Shown: in pieces, positions 54,081 to 62,088 of the stretch
How the letters are laid out: every line of letters begins with the position of its first letter
Numbering within the stretch: the first letter of the stretch is position 1
NCBI GenBank assembly: GCA_001404055.1
Contig: CXTY01000003.1
Location: forward strand, 1 to 64,000
Source of the DNA: Roseibium album
Lineage (GTDB): Bacteria > Pseudomonadota > Alphaproteobacteria > Rhizobiales > Stappiaceae
Direction: 5' to 3'
Length of the DNA stretch: 64,000 nucleotides
Made by a program: the position numbers and the translations under genes
Notes under the pieces: model-generated
The model's input: only the letters and a program-made list of their open reading frames with translations
Database searches by the model: none
What the model was told of the DNA's origin: nothing

Positions 54081-55058
54081 TTATTTCGTCGCTGCGTCGA
54101 GCGGAGCGAGATACCAGAAGTCCTCGATGTTCAACGAAGCCAGATCGCCTTCCAGCTGACCGGCATTCGAATACCATTCAAGGTCAGCAGCTGCCGCTGT
54201 CCGGCCGCCACCGTTCGGGTCGTAGAGCCCACCTTCAACGGCATCCTTGTAGAAAACATCCAGGTTGCCGAGGATTTCCGGGGGAAGTTGACCGATGGGG
54301 CCTTCCGGATCAGTTTCCCTGGCAATGATCGTTGGATCCTTGGCCATGTCCTGCCAAACGCTGACCAGGGCACTCACAAAGATGTCGACGTCCTTTTCGT
54401 TGTTCTTGATCCAGTCGAGATTGGCAAATAGCGCCTCATCGCTGGCGTCAACTTCGAACATCGGCAGAACATTGAACTTTTCACCGGCGATTTTCATCAC
54501 CTTGTTCTTGTTGGAAAGATCGATGATGGTCGCATCGGTCTGCCCAGCCATCAGCGCGGCAACGCGGTTTGACGACCCTGGAACATAAGAGCGATCACCG
54601 AACTTGATGTTGAGCTTGTCCTCGATCACGTTGGCGATTGAATCGGTACCGCCGCCACGTGAGTGCAACATGATCGGCTCGCCGTTGAGTTCTTCCAGCG
54701 TGGTGTATTTCTTGGACGTCACGGGAAAGAACTTCAGCTTGGAGAGCTGAAACACGATGCGGATGGGCGCCTTTGAACGCTGCATTGCTGCGTACGGTGT
54801 TCCAAAACCAATGTCCATCTGGCCGCTCAGGACCGCCTGAATGGCCAACTCTTCATCCGAGAATGCTGTCCATTCATAGTCCAGGCCGTTGGCCTTGGCC
54901 CTGTCCAGTGCCACGAAGAATGCCGCCAGTTCGTCAGATGGCGTTTCGGCCAAAGCGATTTTGATCTTGCCGGCAGCGTTTGCAGCACCGGCCATGAGAC
55001 CGACAGCAAGCGGAATTACCGCGACTGCCGTACCAAGTTTGCGCAATAGAGACTTCAT
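54081..55058 (-). CDS. NitT/TauT-type ABC transporter substrate-binding protein
   Basis: A 325-residue periplasmic binding protein with a Sec signal peptide (MKSLLRKLGTAVAVIPLAVGLMAGAANA). The fold pattern is that of SsuA/TauA/NMT1-type type II binding proteins (SDEELAIQAVLSGQMDIGFGTPYAAM; ELNGEPIMLHSRGGGTDSIANVI; VAALMAGQTDATIIDLSN). Such proteins bind sulfonates, nitrate, pyrimidine precursors or aromatic acids; the ligand cannot be read. First gene of the transport operon, 72 nt before the first permease. The FAH-family gene nearby hints at an aromatic or keto-acid substrate. Confidence 0.9.
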   Translation of the reverse strand: MKSLLRKLGTAVAVIPLAVGLMAGAANAAGKIKIALAETPSDELAAFFVALDRAKANGLDYEWTAFSDEELAIQAVLSGQMDIGFGTPYAAMQRSKAPIRIVFQLSKLKFFPVTSKKYTTLEELNGEPIMLHSRGGGTDSIANVIEDKLNIKFGDRSYVPGSSNRVAALMAGQTDATIIDLSNKNKVMKIAGEKFNVLPMFEVDASDEALFANLDWIKNNEKDVDIFVSALVSVWQDMAKDPTIIARETDPEGPIGQLPPEILGNLDVFYKDAVEGGLYDPNGGGRTAAAADLEWYSNAGQLEGDLASLNIEDFWYLAPLDAATK

Positions 55059-55155
55059 AGTTTTCCTCCCTGAAGTTGGACCATCCTTGGTCCGTGTAGT
55101 TCAGATCAGGTCACAGCCATTTTGGCTCTTTTTGACCTTCTGATTTCCGTATTCG

Positions 55156-55842
55156 TCAAACCTCCTCGAACAGACGCGATGAAACGGAGCTGATGTGCTG
55201 CCACATTGCGTCGTGGGCGGCTTTCGGGTCTCGCGCCTCAATCGCGGCGAAGATCCGGTCGTGTTCTGTAAAACTGCTATGATCTTCCGGCGGTCGCTGT
55301 GTCTCACGGATAACGGTATTGACAGCTACCGAGCGCCGCACCTTGGCGAGTTGATCGAACAGCGCGAGCAGCAGAATGTTGTCGGCCGCCTCAGCAATCG
55401 CATAGTGAAACAGATCGTCCTGGGTCTCGTACTCCGCCCAGCTCGACGCATGCCTCGCGCGTTCCTTGATTTCAGAAATCTTCTTGACCGCTTTGCGCGA
55501 AGCATTGATCGCCGCTTCTCGCGCGATCACAGCTTCAATGCACTGCCGTGCCCGCATCATTTTAACCGGTGTAATCTGATGCCCGACATCGGTCATCATT
55601 CCGATGTCCAGATCATCATGCCCGGAAATGAAAGTGCCTTTGCCTACATGCCGCCAGATAACGCCTTCGCGTTCCAGAGCGTCCAAGCCCTTGCGCAATG
55701 CGTTTCGTTTTAAATCCAGCTGACTGATCAGTTCGCGCTCAGAGGGAAGCCGGTCACCGGGCGTGTACCCTTTTTCGGCAATGAACTCTTTTAGAAGGTT
55801 CACGGCACCACTGCGGTCTGATGTGTCGGAACGATTTAACAC
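55156..55842 (-). CDS. FadR-type GntR transcriptional regulator
   Basis: A 228-residue regulator: winged helix (~12-75, PSERELISQLDLKRNALRKGLDALEREGVIWRHVGKGTFI) and C-terminal all-helical FCD domain (~95-220) with metal/ligand His and Asp residues (DLFHYAIAEA, EHDRIFAAIEARD). GTG 55842 has AGGAG 9 nt upstream; a GTG at 55881 without a ribosome binding site is less likely. It lies between the ABC operon and the divergent FAH gene and probably controls both. Confidence 0.9.
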   Translation of the reverse strand: MLNRSDTSDRSGAVNLLKEFIAEKGYTPGDRLPSERELISQLDLKRNALRKGLDALEREGVIWRHVGKGTFISGHDDLDIGMMTDVGHQITPVKMMRARQCIEAVIAREAAINASRKAVKKISEIKERARHASSWAEYETQDDLFHYAIAEAADNILLLALFDQLAKVRRSVAVNTVIRETQRPPEDHSSFTEHDRIFAAIEARDPKAAHDAMWQHISSVSSRLFEEV

Positions 55843-55883
55843 GAAGGGTTTCTCCTGATCACGCGTTTGTGAAACTGTCACAA

Positions 55884-56130
55884 CATTAATCGATAATCAA
55901 ATTGATTCTGTGTTTTTATCGATTTTATCTATAGATCAATTTTTTATCGATCTTATAAGTCTCATTAAACTCAACCACTTAGAACTGATTTGGTGAGTTC
56001 AGACACCAATATTGATCGATCAATTACTGATCAATAACTTGATTAATCCAGATCAATCAGAAAAACGCAAGAAATTTCTCTATTTAAAAAATTGATTGCG
56101 ATTGATTCAAAAATGAGTAGGGTCGTCTTC
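55884..56130. promoter_or_regulatory. AT-rich divergent promoter with repeated TTGAT/ATCAA motifs
   Basis: This region carries many copies of TTGAT and its complement. The best is the perfect 14-bp palindrome ATTGATCGATCAAT (56011-56024), followed by TGATCAAT (56029-56036), TTGATTAAT (56039-56047), AGATCAATC (56050-56058) and ATTGATT at 56091 and 56102. On the regulator side are AATTGATT, TATCGATT and AGATCAATT. This is likely the operator array of the GntR regulator. Confidence 0.65.
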
Positions 56131-56160
56131 AATCAATTTCAGAACTAAAAGAGGGAATGC

Positions 56161-56847
56161 ATGTCCGACTTTGTTATTGAGTTGCCGGAGATCGCTACAT
56201 TGCCGGTCAAAGGTACAGACGGCCTTTTCCCGGTCCGCCGGGTCTATTGCATTGGCCGGAACTATGCCGCCCACGCCGTTGAAATGGGGCATGACCCGGA
56301 CAAGGAACCACCGTTCTTCTTTCAGAAAAACCCCAACAATCTTGATGTATCAGGCACGTTCCCCTACCCGCCACATTCAGCTGATGTGCATCACGAAGCC
56401 GAGCTGGCTGTAGCTCTCAAGTCGGGCGGGAAAAATATCGCCGTCAAGGATGCGCTCGACCACGTCTACGGCTATGGCGTCTCGCTGGACATGACCCGCC
56501 GCGACCTTCAGGGGCAGGCGAAAAAGATGGGGCGTCCTTGGGAAGTCGGCAAGGCGTTCGAAGATTCTGCACCCATAACTGCATTGGTCCCGGCAGCAGA
56601 AAGTGGCCATCCTGATAGTGGCGTAATCAGACTGACAGTTAACGGAGATGTGCGCCAGGAAGGGGACTTGAATCAGATGATCTGGAAGATCCCCGAAATG
56701 ATCTCCTATCTCTCCGATTATTTTGAACTTGCTGCAGGCGACGTCATTCTAACAGGGACCCCATCCGGGGTCGGGCCCGTTGAGCGCGGTGACAAGATGG
56801 AAGTTACCGTTGACGGGCTGCCCTCTCTCGAGGTTACCGTGGTCTGA
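56161..56847 (+). CDS. Fumarylacetoacetate hydrolase family protein
   Basis: A 228-residue C-C-bond hydrolase or decarboxylase of the FAH family, closest in size and motifs to fumarylpyruvate hydrolase/acylpyruvase. Start MSDFVIELPE; the signature VYCIGRNYAAHAVEMG (~28-43), metal ligands in HHEAELAVAL (Glu-x-Glu, ~79-81) and the downstream Asp, then DVILTGTPSGVGPVERGD (~197-214) are all present. It is divergent from the GntR/ABC operon, so it likely breaks down the imported compound. Confidence 0.9.
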   Translation: MSDFVIELPEIATLPVKGTDGLFPVRRVYCIGRNYAAHAVEMGHDPDKEPPFFFQKNPNNLDVSGTFPYPPHSADVHHEAELAVALKSGGKNIAVKDALDHVYGYGVSLDMTRRDLQGQAKKMGRPWEVGKAFEDSAPITALVPAAESGHPDSGVIRLTVNGDVRQEGDLNQMIWKIPEMISYLSDYFELAAGDVILTGTPSGVGPVERGDKMEVTVDGLPSLEVTVV

Positions 56848-56873
56848 AGCTTTTCATTATCGCAAAAATCGTA

Positions 56874-56904
56874 AACCCCGTTGGTAACCCAGCGGGGTTT
56901 TCGT
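56874..56904. terminator. Terminator shared by the FAH gene and the small minus-strand gene
   Basis: An 11-bp stem (56874-56884 with 56889-56899, loop TAAC) with TTTTCGTTT after it on the plus strand and a T-rich tract on the minus strand. It is 26 nt after the FAH stop and immediately beyond the stop of the small gene at 56905. Confidence 0.88.
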
Positions 56905-57072
56905 TTAGCTGCGGTCCAGCCCCATCATCATCAACGGGTTGGGGCCTTTGCAGTCTTTCCATTTGTCTTTCATTCTGCTGCCCCCCAAGGCTGAACCCCA
57001 CCACGCTTGCTGGGCCTGCAGCGCTTGCACGTTGATATCAACCGCATAAACCGGACGATTTCTATTACGCAT
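56905..57072 (-). CDS. Small 55-residue protein, unrecognised
   Basis: A short gene on the minus strand. ATG at 57072 (complement of CAT at 57070-57072) is preceded by AAAGGAG with an 8-nt spacing, and TAA at 56905-56907 is followed at once by a terminator. The product is soluble, basic at the start (MRNRNRPVYAVDINVQALQ), with a Trp-Trp pair (AQQAWWGSALGG), then MKDKWKDCKGPNP with one Cys and a Met-rich end (LMMMGLDRS). No signal peptide. I do not recognise a family. It sits between two plus-strand genes and is the reason for an otherwise long gap. Confidence 0.65.
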   Translation of the reverse strand: MRNRNRPVYAVDINVQALQAQQAWWGSALGGSRMKDKWKDCKGPNPLMMMGLDRS

Positions 57073-57227
57073 TTTCGTCTCTCCTTTTTCTGCAGCAGCT
57101 TCATTGCCTTGCTGCTATTTTTTATATGGAAAGTGAGCGTGTCCGACGTGTGGCCTTGAGATTACAGTTTCGCCATGTTCATCTGAGATGAAACCGGAAC
57201 GCGAAAAATCCCGAAGGATCGCCAAAA

Positions 57228-59003
57228 GTGACCACCGAACAAATCGAACTATTTGGCCTTTTCGGCATTGTCTTTGCGCTGTTGATATGGGGCCGCATAC
57301 GATTTGATCTGGTTGCCTTTGCTGCCCTGATATTGGGGGCGTTTCTCGGTCTCGTTCCTTCAAGCCAGATCTTTTCAGGCTTTGGGCATCCTGCGGTCAT
57401 CATCATTGCGCTGGTATTGATCGTCTCAAAAGGATTGATGAATTCCGGTGCGGTCGAGCTGGTCGCAGGTCACCTGCTCTCCGCCTCACGCACTCTCTCC
57501 CGGCACATTGGTTTGATGGCTGTCGTTGGTGCAGGTCTTTCCGGGATCATCAACAATGTCGCCGCACTTGCTCTTCTGATGCCTCTGGATCTTGAGGCAG
57601 CCAAAAAGGCCCGTCGCGCTGCCGGGCTTTCGCTGATGCCCTTGTCTTTCGCTACGATCCTTGGCGGAATGATCACCCTGATTGGCACCCCGCCCAATAT
57701 CGTCATCGCCGAATACCGCTCAGACGCCCTCGGCGCCCCGTTTTCCATGTTCGACTTTGCTCCAGTGGGCCTTTCCGTTGCAGTCGTTGGTATTGCATTT
57801 GTTGCTCTGTTCGGCTGGCGCCTGTTGCCAAACCGTTTCCAAACTCCACCGGAAGAAGATGGCCTTGCTGAAAGCCTCTATTCAGCTGAACTGAAAGTCG
57901 GCACGGTTTCAGAGGACAAACCGTTGGCTGTTGGCGATCTTTATCCTGTCGCCGAAGACAAGGACGTCGCCATCATCGGCATGATCCGAAACGGACGGAG
58001 AATTCGGGGGTTTGCCCGGCGGGAACCGATCAGGTCGGGAGACTTTCTTGTCGTTGAAGGAGACCCAAAGGCAATTGAAGGCTTCATGGGCGCGGCAAAA
58101 CTGGAGTTCGCCGGGTCTGAACGTCACAAGGGTGGTTTAAGCGGCAACGCACTGTCCCTTGTTGAAGCTATCGTGCCGGACAATGCCCGCATCGCGGGCC
58201 AGTCCGCCTTTAACATGCGCCTCCTCTACGGCCACAGCGTCACATTGCTCGGGATTTCCAGGCAAGGTCGCCGCATTCAAAAACGTGTCCGTCACGAGAT
58301 TATCCGCACTGGTGATGTGCTTTTGCTACTGGGAAAACCTGAAAGACTTGAAAATGCCACGACATGGTTGAGGGTACTTCCGTTGGAAGGTCGCAAGACC
58401 GGTGTAATCCAACGCGAAAAGGCCTGGCTTGCCATTGCAGGCTTTGTTCTTGCCATCGCGGCGGCCGTTGCAGGCTTTGCTTATCTGCCGGTTGCTCTCG
58501 CAGGCTGTGTTGTGCTTTACGCCGCCACTGGTCTGGTCAGTGGCTCCGAGGTCTACAATGCCGTGGAATGGAAAGTCATTGTCCTGCTCGGATCGCTGAT
58601 CCCTCTCGGACAGGCATTTGAAAACGCCGGCAACGCGCAACTGATTGCAGACGGGATAGTTACCCTCACGGCTGGGGCGCCGGCCTGGGTTACGCTTTCG
58701 GTGTTGATGATCGTAACAATGACGCTTTCCGATTTTCTGAACAACGTGGCGACCTGCCTGATCGCAGCTCCCATTTCTGTTCAGATCGCCGGAACACTAG
58801 GTGTAAACCCTGATCCCTTTCTGATGGCCGTTGCCGTCGCGGCCTCTTGCGCCTTCCTGACGCCAATTGGTCACAAAAACAATACGATCATCATGGGGCC
58901 GGGAGGATATCGGTTTGGCGACTATTGGCGTATCGGATTACCGTTGGAAATCCTCGTCCTTGCTATCGCCATTCCGGCGATCCTTGTCTTCTGGCCACTT
59001 TAG
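57228..59003 (+). CDS. SLC13-family permease with TrkA-C domains
   Basis: A 591-residue inner-membrane transporter of the DASS/SLC13 family (divalent anion:Na+ symport). GTG 57228 start. Each half carries a conserved turn motif: SGIINNVAALALLMP and TLIGTPPNIVIA in the first, DFLNNVATCLIAAP and TPIGHKNNTIIMGPGGY in the second. Two TrkA-C (RCK_C) regulatory domains lie between the halves (~205-290 and ~300-385). The soluble inserts suggest nucleotide or ion gating. Sulfate or dicarboxylate is usual; the substrate is not decided here. Confidence 0.92.
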   Translation: MTTEQIELFGLFGIVFALLIWGRIRFDLVAFAALILGAFLGLVPSSQIFSGFGHPAVIIIALVLIVSKGLMNSGAVELVAGHLLSASRTLSRHIGLMAVVGAGLSGIINNVAALALLMPLDLEAAKKARRAAGLSLMPLSFATILGGMITLIGTPPNIVIAEYRSDALGAPFSMFDFAPVGLSVAVVGIAFVALFGWRLLPNRFQTPPEEDGLAESLYSAELKVGTVSEDKPLAVGDLYPVAEDKDVAIIGMIRNGRRIRGFARREPIRSGDFLVVEGDPKAIEGFMGAAKLEFAGSERHKGGLSGNALSLVEAIVPDNARIAGQSAFNMRLLYGHSVTLLGISRQGRRIQKRVRHEIIRTGDVLLLLGKPERLENATTWLRVLPLEGRKTGVIQREKAWLAIAGFVLAIAAAVAGFAYLPVALAGCVVLYAATGLVSGSEVYNAVEWKVIVLLGSLIPLGQAFENAGNAQLIADGIVTLTAGAPAWVTLSVLMIVTMTLSDFLNNVATCLIAAPISVQIAGTLGVNPDPFLMAVAVAASCAFLTPIGHKNNTIIMGPGGYRFGDYWRIGLPLEILVLAIAIPAILVFWPL

Positions 59004-59093
59004 CGATTAGCGAAGCACCCAAAATTTAATCATGCTTCCATGGTCCGAAGGCTGTATGTATGATGTAGACAATTCGCAGTTCGGGAAAAGCTG

Positions 59094-59993
59094 ATGAGTA
59101 CTCCAAAACGAATTTTGTTCACAGGTGGGTCTGGCAAGGCCGGCAAACACGTTGTTCCGTACCTGCTCGATCGCGGGCATAGGGTTGTGAATGTGGACTT
59201 GACCCCACTGGATCATCCAGGTGTCGACAATCTGACGGCGGACATCACCCAGTCCGGTGAGATGTTCAATGTCATGACGAGTTACGCCAATTTCGACGAG
59301 TTGGAGCCTGGCAATGGCGTTCCAGCATTCGACGCCGTTGTTCACTTTGCTGCCGTTCCGCGTATTCTCATTCACCCGGACAACAAGACCTTTGAAGTCA
59401 ATACAATCGGCACCTACAACGTCGTTGAAGCAGCCGTGAAACTAGGCATCCGAAAGATCATCGTCGCATCTTCCGAGACAACTTACGGCGTGTGTTTTGC
59501 CGATGGTATTGCGGATCCTGATACATTGCCCGTTGAAGAAGACTACGACGTAAACCCGATGGATAGTTACGGGCTCTCCAAGGTCGTCAACGAACAAACG
59601 GCAAGGTCCTTCCAGCGCCGGTCTGGTGCCGACATTTACGCGCTGCGTATTGGAAATGTCATCGAACCGCACGAATATGATCGTTTCCCGGATTTCTTCA
59701 AAAACCCGGCCCAACGGCGCAGAAACATCTTCTGTTACATTGATGCGCGCGACCTCGGACAGATTGTCGACCTTTGCCTTGAAAAGGACGGCCTCGGCTA
59801 TCAGGTTTTCAACGCTGGCAACGACGCCAACTCCGTTGATATTCCAAATACGGAGATCTTGAAGCGATTCTTTCCGGATGTTCCGCTCAGCCGAGAGCTT
59901 GGGGAACGCGAAGCGCTATTTTCCAATCGCAAGATCAAGGAAGTGCTCGGCTTCAAGGAAAACCATAGCTGGCATCGTTATGTGGCAAGCTAA
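59094..59993 (+). CDS. NAD(P)-dependent epimerase/dehydratase family protein
   Basis: A 299-residue extended short-chain dehydrogenase. Cofactor motif TGGSGKAGKH (~10-19, GxxGxxG type), FDAVVHFAAVPR (~82-93), the catalytic Ser region VASSETTYG and YGLSK (Tyr-x3-Lys, ~161-165). A sugar or uronate dehydrogenase/epimerase is likely from the motif set (SSETTYG and NVIEPHEYDRFPDFF). Monocistronic; no sugar-operon neighbours narrow it further. Confidence 0.88.
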   Translation: MSTPKRILFTGGSGKAGKHVVPYLLDRGHRVVNVDLTPLDHPGVDNLTADITQSGEMFNVMTSYANFDELEPGNGVPAFDAVVHFAAVPRILIHPDNKTFEVNTIGTYNVVEAAVKLGIRKIIVASSETTYGVCFADGIADPDTLPVEEDYDVNPMDSYGLSKVVNEQTARSFQRRSGADIYALRIGNVIEPHEYDRFPDFFKNPAQRRRNIFCYIDARDLGQIVDLCLEKDGLGYQVFNAGNDANSVDIPNTEILKRFFPDVPLSRELGEREALFSNRKIKEVLGFKENHSWHRYVAS

Positions 59994-60030
59994 GGTCAGA
60001 GGAAGCACGCAACCGTGTAATTGGTAAGTT

Positions 60031-60072
60031 GGGGCGCACCAAGAACTAGCTCGAGGACAGTTGGTGCACCCC
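60031..60072. repeat. 12-bp inverted repeat between the epimerase and secreted-protein genes
   Basis: GGGGCGCACCAA (60031-60042) pairs with TTGGTGCACCCC (60061-60072) with one mismatch, loop of 18 nt. It lies 38 nt after the epimerase stop, has no T-run, and is ~110 bp before the next gene. It may be a transcript end or an operator. Confidence 0.5.
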
Positions 60073-60179
60073 GAAAGGATAAGGCCTCTGATCGAAAAAT
60101 CAGTTTTACATCTCGCCACTGCCTCGATAGCTTCTGCGCATAGGTTTTCATGAACGAAAAAGGTATTTGGGGAGCTAAA

Positions 60180-60542
60180 ATGAAGCTATTGAGTACACTT
60201 GGGTGCGCGCTAACACTGGCTTTGGGCATTACTTCATCGTTTGCGCAAGGCACAGGTTCCGAAGGTTACTTCCATATCTACAACAATACTGGTGGTAATG
60301 TGGCCGTAGGCTTCTACACCAATGATGGCAGCGGCTGGAGCGAAAACTGGTTGTCTGATTTTCTTGCACCAGGTGAAAACGCCCGTGCCGAATTCTACGC
60401 CGACAGCGGTAATTGTGATCAAACTCTCCAGGTCGGCTGGCTGGGTGATGACGATTCAGAAGTCATGGACGAGCCAATCTCAATCGACGTCTGCGCAGCC
60501 AGCAACATCTATCTCGACGACAACGAAATTTATTTCGACTGA
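60180..60542 (+). CDS. Small secreted acidic protein, unknown function
   Basis: A 120-residue exported protein; ATG 60180 follows GGGGAG. The signal peptide (MKLLSTLGCALTLALGITSSFA) is cut before QGTGSEG. The mature protein is acidic and aromatic (YFHIYNNTGGNVAVGFYTNDGSGW... LAPGENARAEFYADSGNCDQ) with two Cys that may form a disulphide, and ends VCAASNIYLDDNEIYFD. It looks like a small beta-sandwich. No family recognised. Own terminator. Confidence 0.78.
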   Translation: MKLLSTLGCALTLALGITSSFAQGTGSEGYFHIYNNTGGNVAVGFYTNDGSGWSENWLSDFLAPGENARAEFYADSGNCDQTLQVGWLGDDDSEVMDEPISIDVCAASNIYLDDNEIYFD

Positions 60543-60564
60543 TCCATATCCATTTCGGTTACGA

Positions 60565-60596
60565 AAAGACGCGGCTGGTCCGCGTCTTTGTTCTTT
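60565..60596 (+). terminator. Rho-independent terminator of the small secreted protein gene
   Basis: A perfect 10-bp stem, AAAGACGCGG (60565-60574) with CCGCGTCTTT (60580-60589), loop CTGGT, followed by GTTCTTT; 23 nt after the stop. Confidence 0.88.
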
Positions 60597-60616
60597 CAGA
60601 CCAACACACAGACCCC

Positions 60617-61075
60617 ATGTCAGACCTCCTCCATTTTGAAGATTTCAAACAAGGCCAGAAGTTCGATCTCGGCTCACTTACTGTGAGCAAGGAAGACATC
60701 ATCGAATTTGCCTCCGAGTTCGACCCGCAACCCTTTCATCTGAGTGAGGAAGCCGGCGAAGCGTCGATGCTAGGTGGGCTTGCGGCTTCCGGGTGGCAGA
60801 CAAGCAGCCTGGCCATGAGCCTGCTTGCAGAAAACCTCCTGAACAAAAGCACCAGTCGCGGCTCCCCCGGCATCAGCAAGCTGAAATGGCAGCGCCCGGT
60901 TTTTTCCGGAGACACGCTTTCGGTCAATGCCGAGGTTCTTAAAACCCGCAGCCTTCATACAAAACCGGACCTTGGTCTCGTCTCCTTTCGCGTCAATGCA
61001 ACAAAACAGGATGGAACACAGGTTCTCCTCTGGGAAAACCCGATCCTTTTTGCCAAGCGGAGCGCAGTCGGATGA
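60617..61075 (+). CDS. MaoC-family dehydratase (first of a pair)
   Basis: A 152-residue single hot-dog-fold hydratase: VSKEDIIEFASEFDPQPFHLSEE with the catalytic Asp and His (Asp-x4-His), then GLAASGWQTSSLAMSLL. Acts on enoyl-type thioesters by family. It overlaps the next MaoC gene by 4 nt (ATGA at 61072), so the two are coupled. Confidence 0.9.
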   Translation: MSDLLHFEDFKQGQKFDLGSLTVSKEDIIEFASEFDPQPFHLSEEAGEASMLGGLAASGWQTSSLAMSLLAENLLNKSTSRGSPGISKLKWQRPVFSGDTLSVNAEVLKTRSLHTKPDLGLVSFRVNATKQDGTQVLLWENPILFAKRSAVG

Positions 61076-61563
61076 CCGTTTTTTTTGAAGATATCGTCAT
61101 TGGTGAGACACTCGAGCTTGGCGATTACACCTTTACGTCCAAAGAGATCGTCCGGTTCGCAAGCAAATACGATCCTCAGCCGTTCCACCTCACGGAAGAA
61201 GAGGCTGCGAAAACCCATTTCAAGCACTTGTGTGCATCTGGCTGGCACACGGCATCGGTTTTCATGAAACTCTTTGTTGCAAAGTTCACGGCCTTGCATC
61301 AACAAGCGCTGGCAGAAGGCCACACCCCGGCACGGTATGGCCCCTCTCCCGGTTTCGAGGATCTCAAGTGGATCAAGCCGGTCTATGCAGGAGACACTTT
61401 GCGCTACAGCCGTGTGGTGACCGGAAAAACAGAAAGCCGAAGCCGCCCAGACTGGGGATTGGTTCACTCAGATATGCTTGCACACAACCAAGACGATGAA
61501 CTTGTTTTTTCTTTCCGGGCGACTGTTTTTATCGAGCGTAAACACAAAAGTGGTGAAGAATAG
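61072..61563 (+). CDS. MaoC-family dehydratase (second of a pair)
   Basis: A 163-residue hot-dog-fold protein similar to its upstream neighbour: FTSKEIVRFASKYDPQPFHLTEEEA keeps the same Asp and His, then LCASGWHTASVFMKL. It carries a KPVYAGDTLRYSR stretch matching the partner's RPVFSGDTLSVNA. The two likely arose by duplication and may form a heterodimer like the fused two-domain hydratases. Substrate unknown. Confidence 0.9.
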   Translation: MTVFFEDIVIGETLELGDYTFTSKEIVRFASKYDPQPFHLTEEEAAKTHFKHLCASGWHTASVFMKLFVAKFTALHQQALAEGHTPARYGPSPGFEDLKWIKPVYAGDTLRYSRVVTGKTESRSRPDWGLVHSDMLAHNQDDELVFSFRATVFIERKHKSGEE

Positions 61564-61599
61564 ATTGACGGCCAACAAGCGGGTCCCTGTCTGCAGAAC

Positions 61600-62079
61600 T
61601 CACAAGGTGCGTGCAAACAGAACTTCGTCATGGATTTCGATGCCGTAGTCACCGCGAAGCGGGATTCCAGGATTCCGCTCTCTTTCGAGGTCGATCACGC
61701 CCTGGCCGATTTTTTCCAATCGAAAGCCGCGGCGTTGATAGAAACGAAAAGCGTCTAGATTGTCGTTTGATGTGCGAACGGTAAGACGCGGAACAGATCG
61801 CGTTCTTGCTTCAGTCGCAACCGCATCAAGCAACTGACTGCCGACACCGCCCCAGCGGCTGATCGAATCCAATGTCAGAATTTCCCACTCGCCATCACGC
61901 TTGATCAACGTGACCAGCCCGACCAACTCACGGCCGTCATAGGCAACATACCCAGGCAATCTGGATGCATCGAACATCTCGTTGTCGAGCATGATATCCG
62001 GAGCGGTCCAGCGTTCCGTGAGAAGTTGATGCACGTCGACATGATCTTTTTCTTCGGTTGAGCGAATGATCACAGGCAT
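61600..62079 (-). CDS. GNAT-family N-acetyltransferase (second)
   Basis: A 159-residue GNAT protein. Acetyl-CoA loop ISRWGGVGSQLLDAVATEA (~73-91; R-x-x-G-x-G), upstream strand WEILTLDS, and the C-terminal FRFYQRRGFRLEKIGQGVID. It differs from the first GNAT of the window. It is 9 nt after bluB, on the same strand, so it shares the operon. Substrate unknown. Confidence 0.85.
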   Translation of the reverse strand: MPVIIRSTEEKDHVDVHQLLTERWTAPDIMLDNEMFDASRLPGYVAYDGRELVGLVTLIKRDGEWEILTLDSISRWGGVGSQLLDAVATEARTRSVPRLTVRTSNDNLDAFRFYQRRGFRLEKIGQGVIDLERERNPGIPLRGDYGIEIHDEVLFARTL

Positions 62080-62088
62080 TAAATGCTC

